From assembly GCF_013409625.1 (NCBI RefSeq), contig NZ_JACCBF010000001.1:806001-870000 (forward strand): a DNA stretch of 64,000 nucleotides. Reading direction: 5' to 3'. The notes under the pieces were generated by a model. The model had not been told where the DNA came from and ran no database searches. It was given only the letters and a program-made list of their open reading frames with translations. The DNA is from Nocardioides kongjuensis. Its GTDB lineage: Bacteria > Actinomycetota > Actinomycetes > Propionibacteriales > Nocardioidaceae. Position numbers and translations under genes: made by a program. Of this stretch, positions 44,205-53,502 are shown piece after piece (the stretch's first letter is position 1; each line of letters starts with the position of its first letter).

Positions 44205-44983
44205 GCGCGGCCCTCGACGTCCTGGTCTGCGTGAAGCGGGTCGTGGACTCCACCGGCGAGGTGGTGCTGACCGACGACGGGCAGTCGGTCGACGGTCGCT
44301 ACGCCGGCTTCACGCTGAGCAACCACGAGGAGTGCGCGATCGAGCTGGCCGTTCAGACGGCCACCGCGACGGGAGGCAGCGCCAGCGTGCTGACGCTGGG
44401 CGAGCCCGAGGCGGTCGACCAGCTGCGCTCGGCGCTGGCGGTCGGCTGCACGGCGGCGACCCACGTCGAGGCCGATCCCGGCGCCTTCGGCCCGGCCGAC
44501 GTCGCGCGCGAGATCGCCGCCGTGATCCGCGACCACGAGAGCGCGGGGCGGCCGCACGACCTGGTGCTGCTCGGCAACGACGCGGCGGACACGGGCGACT
44601 TCCAGGTCGGGATCCGGCTCGCGCACGAGCTCGGTCGTCCGGTGGTCAACGGCGCGGCGACGATCGCCGTCGAGGACGGCCACGTGGTCGCCGGCGTCAA
44701 GGGGCCCGACGGCAGGGAGACCTACCGGGTGCCGCTGCCCGCGGTGGTCACCGTGCTCGAGGGCGGCGTGGAGCCGCGCTACCCCACGGTCCCGGGACGG
44801 ATGAAGGCGAAGAAGGTGGAGATCGAGCAGCGCACACCCGGCACCGACCCGGTGGGCCCGAACCGCCGCCGGCTCCGGCTGCCGCCGCCGCAGCCGAGCG
44901 AGGTCCAGGTGCTCGGCAAGGGCGCGGACGCGGCCGCTGCGGTGGTCGACCTGTTCGAGCAGCTGGGGGTGGTGGCGCGATGA
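44201..44983 (+). CDS. etfB: electron transfer flavoprotein beta subunit
   Basis: 260 residues. Opening LDVLVCVKRVVDS and the AMP/adenine-binding blocks GGSASVLTLGEPEAVDQLRSALAVG, DLVLLGNDAADTGDFQVGIRLAHELG, with the FixA/EtfB signature region LPAVVTVLEGGVEPRYPTVPGRMKAKK. It pairs with EtfA to carry electrons from the upstream dehydrogenase to ETF:quinone oxidoreductase (not in the window). Start and stop overlap both neighbours. Confidence 0.92.
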   Translation: MSAALDVLVCVKRVVDSTGEVVLTDDGQSVDGRYAGFTLSNHEECAIELAVQTATATGGSASVLTLGEPEAVDQLRSALAVGCTAATHVEADPGAFGPADVAREIAAVIRDHESAGRPHDLVLLGNDAADTGDFQVGIRLAHELGRPVVNGAATIAVEDGHVVAGVKGPDGRETYRVPLPAVVTVLEGGVEPRYPTVPGRMKAKKVEIEQRTPGTDPVGPNRRRLRLPPPQPSEVQVLGKGADAAAAVVDLFEQLGVVAR

Positions 44984-45969
44984 TCCTCGTCCTGGTCGAG
45001 ACCGACGCGACGGGGGCCGTCGAGGTGTCCCGCGAGACCCTGTCCTTCGCCCGCGACCTGTCCGCCGCGGGCGGCGGCGTACCGATCGACGCGGTGGTCG
45101 TCGGACCGCTGCCGTGCCCCGTCGAGGAGCTGGCTGTGCAGCTGGCGACGTACGGCGTGCGCGACGTGCACCACGCCACGGGCGATGCGTTCAGCGCCTA
45201 CGGAGGCGCCGCCTGGGCGAGCGCCGTGCAGTCGGTGCGCGAGGCCGCCGGGTCCGTGGTGGTGACCGCCGCCGGGACGCCCCGGGGGATGGAGGTGCTG
45301 GCCCACCTGGCCGCGCGCCTGGGCGTGGCGATGGCCGCCAACGTGGTGGCGTTCGACGGGCTGGCGCCCTTCACGGTGACCCGGCAGGTGGTCGGCGGCG
45401 CCGCGCTCGAGGACATGGTCCTGGGGGAGCGGCCGGCGATCTTCACCGTCGCCGGGCACGCCGTGGAGGCGACACCTGCTGCGACGCCCGGGGCCGGACG
45501 GGTGGTCACGAGCACGCCCGAGGTGGCCGCCGCCGACCTCGTGGCGCGCGTGGTGTCCGCCGAGCCCGCGCAGGAGGACCTGTCGGGCGGCCTGAAGTCG
45601 GCCCGGGTGGTCGTCGGTGCCGGTCGCGGCGCCGGCAGCGCCGACGGGTTCGGCGACCTGCTGGAGCTCGTCGACCTCCTCGACGGCGCGCTGGGGGTGT
45701 CCCGCGTCGTGACCAGCCTCGGCTGGCGACCCCACCACGAGCAGGTCGGCCAGACCGGGAGCCGGATCTCACCGGACCTGTACGTCGCCTGCGGCATCTC
45801 GGGCGCGATCCAGCACTGGGCCGGCTGCGCGAGCGCGAAGACGATCCTGGCCATCAACACCGACCCGGACGCGCCGATGGTCGCCAAGGCCCACTACGCG
45901 GTCATCGGGGACCTGCACGAGGTCGTCCCGGCGATCAACGAGGAGATCCGCCGGCGCCGGGCTTCCTAG
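44980..45969 (+). CDS. etfA: electron transfer flavoprotein alpha subunit
   Basis: 329 residues. The N-terminal half resembles EtfB. The C-terminal FAD domain carries ARVVVGAGRGAGSADGF, GQTGSRISPDLYVACGISGAIQHWAG and AKTILAINTDPDAPMVAKAHYAVIGDL, the classic EtfA signature. A dedicated copy beside dimethylglycine dehydrogenase suggests pathway-specific use, in addition to any housekeeping ETF elsewhere. The TAG stop overlaps the TAG of the convergent TetR gene. Confidence 0.93.
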   Translation: MILVLVETDATGAVEVSRETLSFARDLSAAGGGVPIDAVVVGPLPCPVEELAVQLATYGVRDVHHATGDAFSAYGGAAWASAVQSVREAAGSVVVTAAGTPRGMEVLAHLAARLGVAMAANVVAFDGLAPFTVTRQVVGGAALEDMVLGERPAIFTVAGHAVEATPAATPGAGRVVTSTPEVAAADLVARVVSAEPAQEDLSGGLKSARVVVGAGRGAGSADGFGDLLELVDLLDGALGVSRVVTSLGWRPHHEQVGQTGSRISPDLYVACGISGAIQHWAGCASAKTILAINTDPDAPMVAKAHYAVIGDLHEVVPAINEEIRRRRAS

Positions 45970-46607
45970 GCTTTCTTTGCGGTGTTCGGCAGGTCAGGGC
46001 GGGTGGGAGTGACCCGCACGCCGGTCGCGGCCAGCGCGTAGCTGGCCAGCTGCTCCTCGGCCCGCTCGAGCGTCAGTGACGAGTTGTGGGCCAGCAGGTG
46101 CAGGCCGAAGGCGTCCTCGAGCGCCACGAAGTTGCGGGCGATCGCGTCGGCTTCGTCGACCAGCGTGAACACGCCGGTGGCGCGCCCGACCTCGAGCACC
46201 GCGGTGTAGAGCGAGACCTCGCGGTCGAACAGCAGTGTCATCAAGGTGGCGTGCATCGGGCTGCGGCTGGCGCTGACCGAGATCTCGTCGAGCACCTGGC
46301 TGAGCAGCAGGTCCTCGCCGCGGGGGAGGCCCGAGTACATGAGGCGACCGAGCTTCTCGACCGGGGAGAGGTCGCCCGCCACGACCTGCTGGCGCGACCA
46401 GTAGTAGCGGTCGGTGGCGGCCTGGTGGGCGGCCTCGACGAGCCCGTCGAGCTCGGGGTAGTAGTACGCGACCAGGCGCGGCGAGATGCCCGCCTCCTCG
46501 GCGATGTTCTTCATCGTCACACCGCTCAGGCCGTGCCGGGCGATGACCGTCAGCGTCGCCGCGATGAGGTGCTCGCGGCGGGCCGCCTGGTCCTTGCGTC
46601 GTGCCAT
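45966..46607 (-). CDS. TetR-family repressor
   Basis: 213 residues from the ATG at 46607. HTH: REHLIAATLTVIARHGLSGVTMKNIAEEAGISPRLVAYYYPELDGLVEAA in its key part (VTMKNIAEEAGISPRLVAYYYP). The C-terminal ligand domain is helical. Divergent from an aldehyde dehydrogenase/permease/demethylase operon whose promoter holds a perfect TTTGCGC-CGAA-GCGCAAA palindrome, so local repression is likely. The inducer would be the transported amine or its aldehyde. BetI-like proteins have this size, but the operator differs from the betaine sites. Confidence 0.88.
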   Translation of the reverse strand: MARRKDQAARREHLIAATLTVIARHGLSGVTMKNIAEEAGISPRLVAYYYPELDGLVEAAHQAATDRYYWSRQQVVAGDLSPVEKLGRLMYSGLPRGEDLLLSQVLDEISVSASRSPMHATLMTLLFDREVSLYTAVLEVGRATGVFTLVDEADAIARNFVALEDAFGLHLLAHNSSLTLERAEEQLASYALAATGVRVTPTRPDLPNTAKKA

Positions 46608-46647
46608 GGCGACCACCGTAGCGCCCTGCCCGATTTTGGGGGCGACG

Positions 46648-46693
46648 TTGACAGCGCCGGGTGACCCGGGTCATATTTGCGCCGAAGCGCAAA
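46648..46693 (+). promoter_or_regulatory. promoter with TetR operator
   Basis: TTGACA (46648-46653) and TCATAT/CATATT (46671-46677) give a 17-18-base spacing. The palindrome TTTGCGC-CGAA-GCGCAAA (46676-46693, perfect 7-base arms) covers the start point. A second palindrome, TGACCCGGGTCA (46662-46673), fills the spacer. Confidence 0.6.
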
Positions 46694-46706
46694 GAAAGGA
46701 TCTCGC

Positions 46707-48191
46707 GTGCGCACTCACCAGGACTGGATCGCCGAGGCCGCCAAGGTCGTCCTCCCGACCCGCCCGTTCGTCGGTGGCGGCTTCGTCGACGCCGGCACGG
46801 CCACCTTCGAGAACCGCAACCCCGCGACAGGTGCCCTGCTCGCCGAGGTCGCCGACGCGGGCGCCGAGGGCGTCGACCGCGCCGTGCGCGCGGCGCGGGC
46901 CGCCTTCGACTCCGGGGTCTGGAGCCGCGCGGGCGTGGCCTTCCGGCGCGAGCGGATGCTCCACTTCGCCGACCTGCTGGCCGACCACGCCGCCGAGCTC
47001 GCCGTGCTCGACTCCCTCGACATGGGCAAGCGGGTCGTCGACGCCCACGAGCTCGACCTGCCGTTCTCGGTCAACCTGTTCCGCTACTACGCCGAGGCGA
47101 TCGACAAGATCAACGACGAGGTCGCCCCGACCCCGCCGGGCACCCTCGGCCTGGTCCGGCGGGTCCCGCTGGGCGTCGTCGGCGCGGTGGTGCCGTGGAA
47201 CTACCCGGTCGACATGCTGGCGTGGAAGGTCGCCCCGGCGATGGCCGCGGGCAACAGCGTGGTCCTCAAGCCCGCCGAGCAGTCGCCGTCCTCCGCGCTG
47301 CGGATCGCCGAGCTCGCCGCCGAGGCCGGCATCCCCGACGGCGTCCTGAACGTCGTTCCCGGCCTGGGCGAGACCACCGGCAGGGCGCTCGGCCTGCACC
47401 CGGACGTCGACGTGCTCGCGTTCACCGGCTCCACCGAGGTCGGCGCCTACTTCCTGCAGTACGCCGGCCAGTCCAACCTCAAGCAGGTCTGGCTCGAGTG
47501 CGGCGGCAAGAGCCCCCACGTGGTCTTCGCCGACGCCGAGGACCTCGCCGTCACCGCGAAGCAGACCGCCTTCGGCATCTGGTTCAACCAGGGCGCGGTC
47601 TGCTCGGCGCACTCTCGGGTGCTCGTCCAGCGCGAGGTGCACGAGGAGTTCGTCTCGCTCGTCGCGGCCGAGGCCGCGGCGTACGCCCCCGGCGACCCGC
47701 TCGACCCCGCCGCCGGGATGGGAGCGATCGTCTCGCCCGAGCAGACCGACCGGATCATGCAGTTCGTCGACGAGGCCCGGACCTCCGGTGCCCGCCTGGT
47801 CACGGGTGGCGACCGGCTCACCCGCGACGGCAGCGACTGCTACGTGCAGCCGACCGTGTTCGACGGCGTCGACCCGGCCTCCACCCTCGCCCGCGAGGAG
47901 GTCTTCGGGCCGGTGCTCGCGATCACGCCCTTCGACACCGAGGACGAGGCGGTCACCCTCGCCAACGACACGGCGTACGGCCTCGCCGCCTCCGTCGCCA
48001 CCAGCAACCTCGGCCGCGCCCACCGGTTGGCCGAGCGGATCCACGCAGGGACGGTCACCGTCAACGGCGTGGACGCCTTCAGCGCCTGGACCCCGTTCGG
48101 GGGGTTCAAGGGCTCCGGGTTCGGCCGCGACCTCTCGCTGCACGCCCTCGACAAGTACGTCGGTCTGAAGACCGTCTGGATCAACCACTGA
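46707..48191 (+). CDS. NAD-dependent aldehyde dehydrogenase (amino-aldehyde type)
   Basis: 494 residues, GTG start behind AAAGGA. NAD-site VPWNYPVDMLAWKVAPAMAAGNS, active-site Glu in WLECGGKSPHVVFADAEDL, Cys in IWFNQGAVCSAHSRVLVQREV, and the closing TPFGGFKGSGFGRDLSLHALDKY. The WLECGGKSP and NQGxVCSA forms occur in PuuC-like gamma-glutamyl-aminobutyraldehyde and related dehydrogenases. With the permease and N-demethylase downstream, it may oxidise an aldehyde released from an amine, or formaldehyde-derived products. Confidence 0.87.
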   Translation: MRTHQDWIAEAAKVVLPTRPFVGGGFVDAGTATFENRNPATGALLAEVADAGAEGVDRAVRAARAAFDSGVWSRAGVAFRRERMLHFADLLADHAAELAVLDSLDMGKRVVDAHELDLPFSVNLFRYYAEAIDKINDEVAPTPPGTLGLVRRVPLGVVGAVVPWNYPVDMLAWKVAPAMAAGNSVVLKPAEQSPSSALRIAELAAEAGIPDGVLNVVPGLGETTGRALGLHPDVDVLAFTGSTEVGAYFLQYAGQSNLKQVWLECGGKSPHVVFADAEDLAVTAKQTAFGIWFNQGAVCSAHSRVLVQREVHEEFVSLVAAEAAAYAPGDPLDPAAGMGAIVSPEQTDRIMQFVDEARTSGARLVTGGDRLTRDGSDCYVQPTVFDGVDPASTLAREEVFGPVLAITPFDTEDEAVTLANDTAYGLAASVATSNLGRAHRLAERIHAGTVTVNGVDAFSAWTPFGGFKGSGFGRDLSLHALDKYVGLKTVWINH

Positions 48192-48205
48192 ATCCTGGAG
48201 CACCC

Positions 48206-49729
48206 ATGTCAGACACCGTCCGCCCCACGGAGCTCGCCGCCGAGCAGCAGGCGCTGCTGCACCGCACGCTCGGCCGCTTCGACATCATCTTCCTGCTCAT
48301 CGCCGCCGTCGTCGGCCTCGAGACGCTCGGCCAGGTCTCGACGTACGGCGCCGAGGCGTTCACCTGGGCGCTCGTGCTCGCCGTGTTCTTCCTCGTGCCC
48401 TACGGCCTGATCTTCGCCGAGACCGGTGCTGCCTTCAGCGAGGAGGGCGGCGCGTACACCTGGGTCCGCGACGCCTTCGGCCGCCCGGCGGCAGCGGTCG
48501 CCTCGCTGCTCAACTGGGTCACCCAGCCGGTGTGGGTGGGCGGCTCGATGTCGTTCCTGGCGGCCGAGACGGTCAGCACCTACATCACCCCGCTGCCGTC
48601 GGGCTCCTTCGCCGACTACGTCTTCAAGTTCGTCTTCATCTGGATCACCGTGCTCGCGGCCGTCGTCAGCCTGCAGAAGGGCAAGTGGCTGCCGACCAGC
48701 GGTGCGGTGCTCAAGATCGCCGTGCTGGTGCTGTTCGTGGTGACCACGGCGATCTACGCCGTCCAGCACGGCGTCGAGGGCCTCGGCGCCGGCGACTTCA
48801 GCCCGACCCTGCTCGGCCTCTTCGGCTCGGTCCCGATCCTGCTGTTCGCCTACCTCGGCTTCGAGTCGGGCAACAGCGCCGCCGGCGAGATGGAGAACCC
48901 GGGCCGCGACGTGCCCGTCTCGATCGCCCGCTCCTGCGCGACCGCCGCGTTCTGCTACCTGGTGCCGATCCTCGCGATCCTGCTGGTGGTGCCGAAGGAC
49001 GAGATCACCGGCATCGGCGGCTTCCTGGACGCGGTCAAGACCGTGTTCTCGGTGTACGGCGACGCGTCCGGCCCGATGCTCAAGATCACCGCGATCGTGG
49101 TGGTCTACGTGCTGATGAGCCAGGGCTCGGCGTGGATGATCATCTCCGACCGGATGCAGGCGATGACCGCTGCCGACGGCTCCTTCTTCGGCGGCTACTT
49201 CGGTCGCTTCCACCCCGGCCTGGGCACCCCGGTGCGCGTCAACATGCTCTCGGGCGTGACGGCGACCGTGTTCATGTTCGCCGCGATGGTCGTCTCCGGC
49301 ACCGGTGGCGCGATCTTCGGCGTGGTGCTGACGATCTCGATCTCCACCTTCCTGCTCGCCTACCTCTTCGTCATCCCCGCCGCGATCAAGCTGCGCCGGA
49401 TGTACCCGGACGTCGAGCGCCCCTTCCGGGTACCCGTCTCCGACCGCGGCTTCGCGCTGCTCGGCTGGCTGGCCTTCGCCTGGATCGTGCTCGGCTCCTG
49501 GGTCGCCGTCTTCCCCGGCACCCTCGAGCGCGTCTTCGGCCTCGACTACCCGTTCAAGGACTACTGGGGGGTCTCCCAGGCGACCTTCGAGGCCTTCACC
49601 CTCGGCACCCTCGCCGTGATCGGCGCCCTCGGCGCGATCGGCTACGTGTTCGGCCGCTCCGTGCGCGCCGGCAGTGCCGCTGACAACCCCGACACCCCCG
49701 ACAACCAGATCAAGGAAACCGTCCGATGA
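48206..49729 (+). CDS. APC-superfamily amino acid/amine permease
   Basis: 507 residues, about 12-14 membrane helices. TM1 region DIIFLLIAAVVGLETLGQVSTYGAEAFTWALVLAVFFLVPYGLIFAETG (partial signatures: ETLGQVSTYG, FAETGAAFSEEGGAYTWV) and FAYLGFESGNSAAGEMENPGRDVPVSI, typical of APC carriers. A GGAG site precedes the ATG. It sits between the aldehyde dehydrogenase and the demethylase, with a 4-base overlap with the latter, so it should import that pathway's substrate. Confidence 0.88.
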   Translation: MSDTVRPTELAAEQQALLHRTLGRFDIIFLLIAAVVGLETLGQVSTYGAEAFTWALVLAVFFLVPYGLIFAETGAAFSEEGGAYTWVRDAFGRPAAAVASLLNWVTQPVWVGGSMSFLAAETVSTYITPLPSGSFADYVFKFVFIWITVLAAVVSLQKGKWLPTSGAVLKIAVLVLFVVTTAIYAVQHGVEGLGAGDFSPTLLGLFGSVPILLFAYLGFESGNSAAGEMENPGRDVPVSIARSCATAAFCYLVPILAILLVVPKDEITGIGGFLDAVKTVFSVYGDASGPMLKITAIVVVYVLMSQGSAWMIISDRMQAMTAADGSFFGGYFGRFHPGLGTPVRVNMLSGVTATVFMFAAMVVSGTGGAIFGVVLTISISTFLLAYLFVIPAAIKLRRMYPDVERPFRVPVSDRGFALLGWLAFAWIVLGSWVAVFPGTLERVFGLDYPFKDYWGVSQATFEAFTLGTLAVIGALGAIGYVFGRSVRAGSAADNPDTPDNQIKETVR

Positions 49730-51780
49730 CCTCGGCGTACGACATCCTCTTCGAGCCCGTGCAGATCGGGCCGGTCACCACCAAGAACCGCTTCTACCAG
49801 GTGCCGCACTGCAACGGCATGGGCTACCGCGACCCGAGCGCGCAGGCCTCGATGCGCAAGATCAAGGCCGAGGGCGGCTGGTCGGTCGTGTGCACCGAGC
49901 AGGTCGAGATCCACGCGACCTCAGACATCGCGCCGTTCATCGAGCTGCGGATCTGGGACGACCAGGACCTGCCCGCGCTCAAGCGGATCGCGGACGCCAT
50001 CCACGAGGGTGGCGGCCTGGCCGGCATCGAGCTGGCCCACAACGGCATGAACGCGCCGAACCAGCTCAGCCGCGAGACCCCGCTCGGGCCGCAGCACCTC
50101 CCGGTCGCGCCCGACACCATCGCGCCGGTCCAGGCCCGCGCGATGACCAAGCAGGACATCGACGACCTGCGGCGTTGGCACCGCAACGCCGTGCGCCGTT
50201 CGCTGGAGGCCGGCTACGACGTCGTCTACGTCTACGGCGCGCACGGCTACGGCGCCCCGCACCACTTCCTCTCCCGCCGCTACAACAACCGCACCGACGA
50301 GTACGGCGGTTCGCTGGAGAACCGGATGCGCCTGCTGAAGGAGCTCCTCGAGGACACGATCGAGGAGGTCGCCGGCCGCGCCGCCGTGGCCTGCCGGATC
50401 ACGGTCGAGGAGGAGATCGACGGCGGCATCACCCGCGAGGACATCGAGGGCGTGCTGCGCGAGCTCGGCGAGCTGCCGGACCTGTGGGACTTCGCGATGG
50501 GCAGCTGGGAGGGCGACTCGGTCACCTCACGGTTCGCGCCGGAGGGTCGTCAGGAGGAGTTCGTCGCCGGGCTGAAGAAGCTCACCACGAAGCCCGTCGT
50601 CGGCGTGGGCCGGTTCACCTCACCCGACGCGATGGTGCGCCAGGTCAAGGCCGGAATCCTCGACCTGATCGGCGCCGCCCGGCCCTCGATCGCCGACCCG
50701 TTCTTGCCGAACAAGATCCGCGACGGCAGGCTGAACCTGATCCGCGAGTGCATCGGCTGCAACATCTGCGTGTCCGGTGACCTCACGATGTCGCCGATCC
50801 GCTGCACCCAGAACCCCAGCATGGGCGAGGAGTGGCGGCGCGGCTGGCACCCCGAGAGGATCCGCGCCAAGGAGAGCGACTCGCGCATCCTCGTCGTCGG
50901 CGCCGGCCCGTCCGGCCTCGAGGCGGCCCGTGCCCTCGGCGTCCGCGGCTACGACGTCGTGCTGGCCGAGGCCGGGCGCGACCTCGGCGGTCGTGTGTCC
51001 GCGGAGTCGAGGCTGCCGGGCCTCTCGGCCTGGGGCCGGGTCAAGGAGTACCGCGAGGCGGTCCTCGCCGAGCTCCCCAACGTCGAGATCTACCGCGAGA
51101 GCCCGATGACGGCTGCGGACATCGTCGAGTTCGGCTTCGAGCACGTCATCACCGCCACCGGCGCCACCTGGCGCACCGACGGCGTCGCGCGCTTCCACAC
51201 CACCGCGCTGCCGATCGCCGAGGGCGCGCAGGTGCTCGGCCCGGACGACCTGTTCGCCGGCCGCCTGCCCGAGGGCAGGAAGGTCGTCGTCTACGACGAC
51301 GACCACTACTACCTCGGCGGCGTCGTCGCGGAGCTGCTGGCGCAGCAGGGGTACGAGGTCTCCATCGTCACCCCGGCTCCGCAGGTCTCGTCGTGGACCA
51401 ACAACACCTTCGAGATCAACCGGATCCAGCGCCGCATCATCGAGAACGGCATCACCCGGGTGCTCGACCACGCCGTCGTCGCGGTCGGCGCGGGCGGCGT
51501 GACCGTCCGCGAGACCTACACCGGCCTCGAGCGCGACCTCGACTGCGACGCCGTGGTCATGGTGACCGCCCGCCTGCCCAGGGAGGAGCTGTACCTCGAC
51601 CTCGTCGCCCGCCGCGACGCCGGCGAGATCGCCTCCGTGCGTGGCATCGGCGATGCCTGGGCCCCGGGCACCATCGCCGCCGCCGTGTGGTCGGGACGCC
51701 GTGCTGCCGAGGAGTTCGACGCCGTGCTGCCGTCCAACGACGAGGTGCCGTTCCGCCGCGAGGTCACCCAGCTGGCCTGA
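49726..51780 (+). CDS. TMADH/DgcA-like iron-sulfur flavoprotein N-demethylase
   Basis: 684 residues. An old-yellow-enzyme TIM barrel (residues 1-330: YDILFEPVQIGPVTTKNRFYQVPH; GYDVVYVYGAHGYGAPHHFLSRRYNNRTDEYGGS in parts) is followed by a [4Fe-4S] motif with Cys342, 345, 348 and 360. Its spacing matches trimethylamine dehydrogenase closely. Next is an ADP-binding region ILVVGAGPSGLEAARALG. Relatives demethylate trimethylamine, dimethylamine, dimethylglycine or stachydrine. The substrate here is unknown; EtfAB from the nearby operon could accept its electrons. It ends 17 bases inside the convergent EEP gene. Confidence 0.87.
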   Translation: MTSAYDILFEPVQIGPVTTKNRFYQVPHCNGMGYRDPSAQASMRKIKAEGGWSVVCTEQVEIHATSDIAPFIELRIWDDQDLPALKRIADAIHEGGGLAGIELAHNGMNAPNQLSRETPLGPQHLPVAPDTIAPVQARAMTKQDIDDLRRWHRNAVRRSLEAGYDVVYVYGAHGYGAPHHFLSRRYNNRTDEYGGSLENRMRLLKELLEDTIEEVAGRAAVACRITVEEEIDGGITREDIEGVLRELGELPDLWDFAMGSWEGDSVTSRFAPEGRQEEFVAGLKKLTTKPVVGVGRFTSPDAMVRQVKAGILDLIGAARPSIADPFLPNKIRDGRLNLIRECIGCNICVSGDLTMSPIRCTQNPSMGEEWRRGWHPERIRAKESDSRILVVGAGPSGLEAARALGVRGYDVVLAEAGRDLGGRVSAESRLPGLSAWGRVKEYREAVLAELPNVEIYRESPMTAADIVEFGFEHVITATGATWRTDGVARFHTTALPIAEGAQVLGPDDLFAGRLPEGRKVVVYDDDHYYLGGVVAELLAQQGYEVSIVTPAPQVSSWTNNTFEINRIQRRIIENGITRVLDHAVVAVGAGGVTVRETYTGLERDLDCDAVVMVTARLPREELYLDLVARRDAGEIASVRGIGDAWAPGTIAAAVWSGRRAAEEFDAVLPSNDEVPFRREVTQLA

Positions 51781-52570
51781 GGTCGAGCTCGAGGATCCGG
51801 TGGTCCGAGACCTCCGGCTCCGCCCGGACCCGGAAGCCCGCCACGGCTTCCGGGTCCGAGACGAGCAGGTAGCTCGCGTGCCGCACCGGCTTGGGGTACG
51901 CCGACGTGCGGGTGTCGGCCGTGCCGACCAGGTCGTGCAACCCGATCCCGCGCAGGACCGCGAACGTCGCGCTGTCCGGCAGCAGGTTGAGGTCGCCCGC
52001 CAGGACCACGAGGTCGCCCGGCCGTCGGATCGCCTCGACGAAGGCGGCGAGCCGGTCCGCCTGCTCCTCGCGGGCCGGGGTGTCGCCCTTGCCGGCGGGG
52101 TCGCGCAGGCCGTGCAGCTGCACCACGCACACGGTGCGCCCGGCGGCGCGATCGACGACACGCACCGCCTGGGCCGCACGGGGCCGGTCGGTGATGGTCC
52201 ACTCGTCGTGGTCGACGAAGCAGCCGTGCACGAACGCGCTCGCCGTGCCGACGATCGGCAGCGTCTCGCTGACGTAGGTGCCGAGGCCGAAGTCCTGCTG
52301 GTGCCGGCGTCCTGCGTCGTCGGTGACCGGACCGGCGTCGCTGGCGACGAACAGGGCCTCGTGCGACGGCAGGAGACGTCGTACGTCGGCGTGCAGGTTC
52401 GCCCGCTGGGGCAGCGAGCGCTCGCCGTCGGCGAAGGAGGTCCAGCCGGACAGGCCGGCGGTGCGGGTGACCTCCTGCAGGCACACGACGTCGGCACCGG
52501 CGGTGGGCAGCCAGGCCGCGAGGTCGTCGTGGCGGGCACCGCCCCAGGCGTTGACCGAGACGATGCGCAT
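51764..52570 (-). CDS. endonuclease/exonuclease/phosphatase (EEP) family protein
   Basis: 268 residues. EEP motifs in order: MRIVSVNAWGG (Asn), VVCLQEVTR (metal Glu), TVCVVQLHGL, VVLAGDLNLLPDS (Asp/Asn), and EVSDHRILELDL (SDH). No signal peptide. The family covers nucleases, sphingomyelinases and phosphatases, and the substrate is open. It is 12 bases downstream of the nitrilase gene on the same strand, so the two are probably co-transcribed. Confidence 0.85.
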   Translation of the reverse strand: MRIVSVNAWGGARHDDLAAWLPTAGADVVCLQEVTRTAGLSGWTSFADGERSLPQRANLHADVRRLLPSHEALFVASDAGPVTDDAGRRHQQDFGLGTYVSETLPIVGTASAFVHGCFVDHDEWTITDRPRAAQAVRVVDRAAGRTVCVVQLHGLRDPAGKGDTPAREEQADRLAAFVEAIRRPGDLVVLAGDLNLLPDSATFAVLRGIGLHDLVGTADTRTSAYPKPVRHASYLLVSDPEAVAGFRVRAEPEVSDHRILELDLRPAG

Positions 52571-52582
52571 GCCCGGAGTCTG

Positions 52583-53410
52583 TCAGAGGACGTAGAGCTC
52601 CGGGCGCGTGTCGGTCCACAGCGCGGCGTTGTGCTGGTCCGCGTCCGCGATCCCGGCGGCGAGGTCGACCGTGCAGGTCACGACGGCCGGTCCATCGGCG
52701 TCGTGGCGCGGCGCCTCGCAGACGACGGTGCCGTCGGGGGCGATGACGCGGCTGCGGCCGAACATCGCCGCGTCGCCCTCGCCGCCGGGCTGGTTGACGG
52801 TGATCCACCACTGCCCGTTGGCCAGCGCGTGCGCCGGGTGGAGCCGGTCCCACCAGTGCTCGGCCCCGGCCTCGTAGGCGGCGGGCATCACGACGAGGCG
52901 GGCGCCGCGGTCACGCAGCGCGCGGGCGTAGGCCGCATGGTCGCCGTCGAAGCAGGTGGCCATGCCGACCCGGCCGAAGGGCACGGTGTCGAGGACGGTG
53001 GCCTCGGAGCCGGCGGCGAAGACCGCGTCCTCCGCGGTCGGCCGGTAGAGGTGGGCCTTGCGGTGGCGGGCAACGATCTCGCCGGCCGGGTCGTACACGA
53101 CGGTGGTGTTGTACGTCGCCCCGTCGGCCAGCTCCGGGACCGACCCGGCGAACAGCCAGATCCCGTGCGAGCGCGCCGCCGCGGCGAGCGCGTCGCTGCG
53201 TGGCCCGGGCACCGGCTCGGCGGCCCCGGCGACGATCGCTGCGAGCCGCGGGGCGTCGTACCCACTGGCCCAGAGCTCCGGCAGGACCACCAGTTCCGCG
53301 CCCTGGCGGGCCGCCTCCGCGACCAGCGCCAGCGCGGTCGTGAGGTTGGTGTCGGGCTCGCCGGGGGCGGCGTGCCACTGCACCAGGCCGATGGTGACGC
53401 GATCCTGCAT
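52583..53410 (-). CDS. carbon-nitrogen hydrolase (nitrilase superfamily)
   Basis: 275 residues from the ATG at 53410 (GGAGCACC upstream). Catalytic triad visible: Glu45 (VVLPELW), Lys118 (RHRKAHLY), Cys153 (MATCFDGD). These enzymes cleave amides, carbamoyl groups or nitriles. The length and form fit amidase or N-carbamoyl amidohydrolase branches rather than true nitrilases. Divergent from an NCS1 permease, so the imported compound may be its substrate. A box like the putrescine operators lies between them, which makes an N-carbamoylputrescine-like substrate conceivable but unproven. Confidence 0.82.
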   Translation of the reverse strand: MQDRVTIGLVQWHAAPGEPDTNLTTALALVAEAARQGAELVVLPELWASGYDAPRLAAIVAGAAEPVPGPRSDALAAAARSHGIWLFAGSVPELADGATYNTTVVYDPAGEIVARHRKAHLYRPTAEDAVFAAGSEATVLDTVPFGRVGMATCFDGDHAAYARALRDRGARLVVMPAAYEAGAEHWWDRLHPAHALANGQWWITVNQPGGEGDAAMFGRSRVIAPDGTVVCEAPRHDADGPAVVTCTVDLAAGIADADQHNAALWTDTRPELYVL

Positions 53411-53502
53411 GGGAGGTGCTCCTTCGTGGGACGGGGAGGCCCATCCCATGCGGCGGTCCAGGTGATGTCAATGCGTGGGGTCATCGCTTTTGTTGATGCT
53501 GA

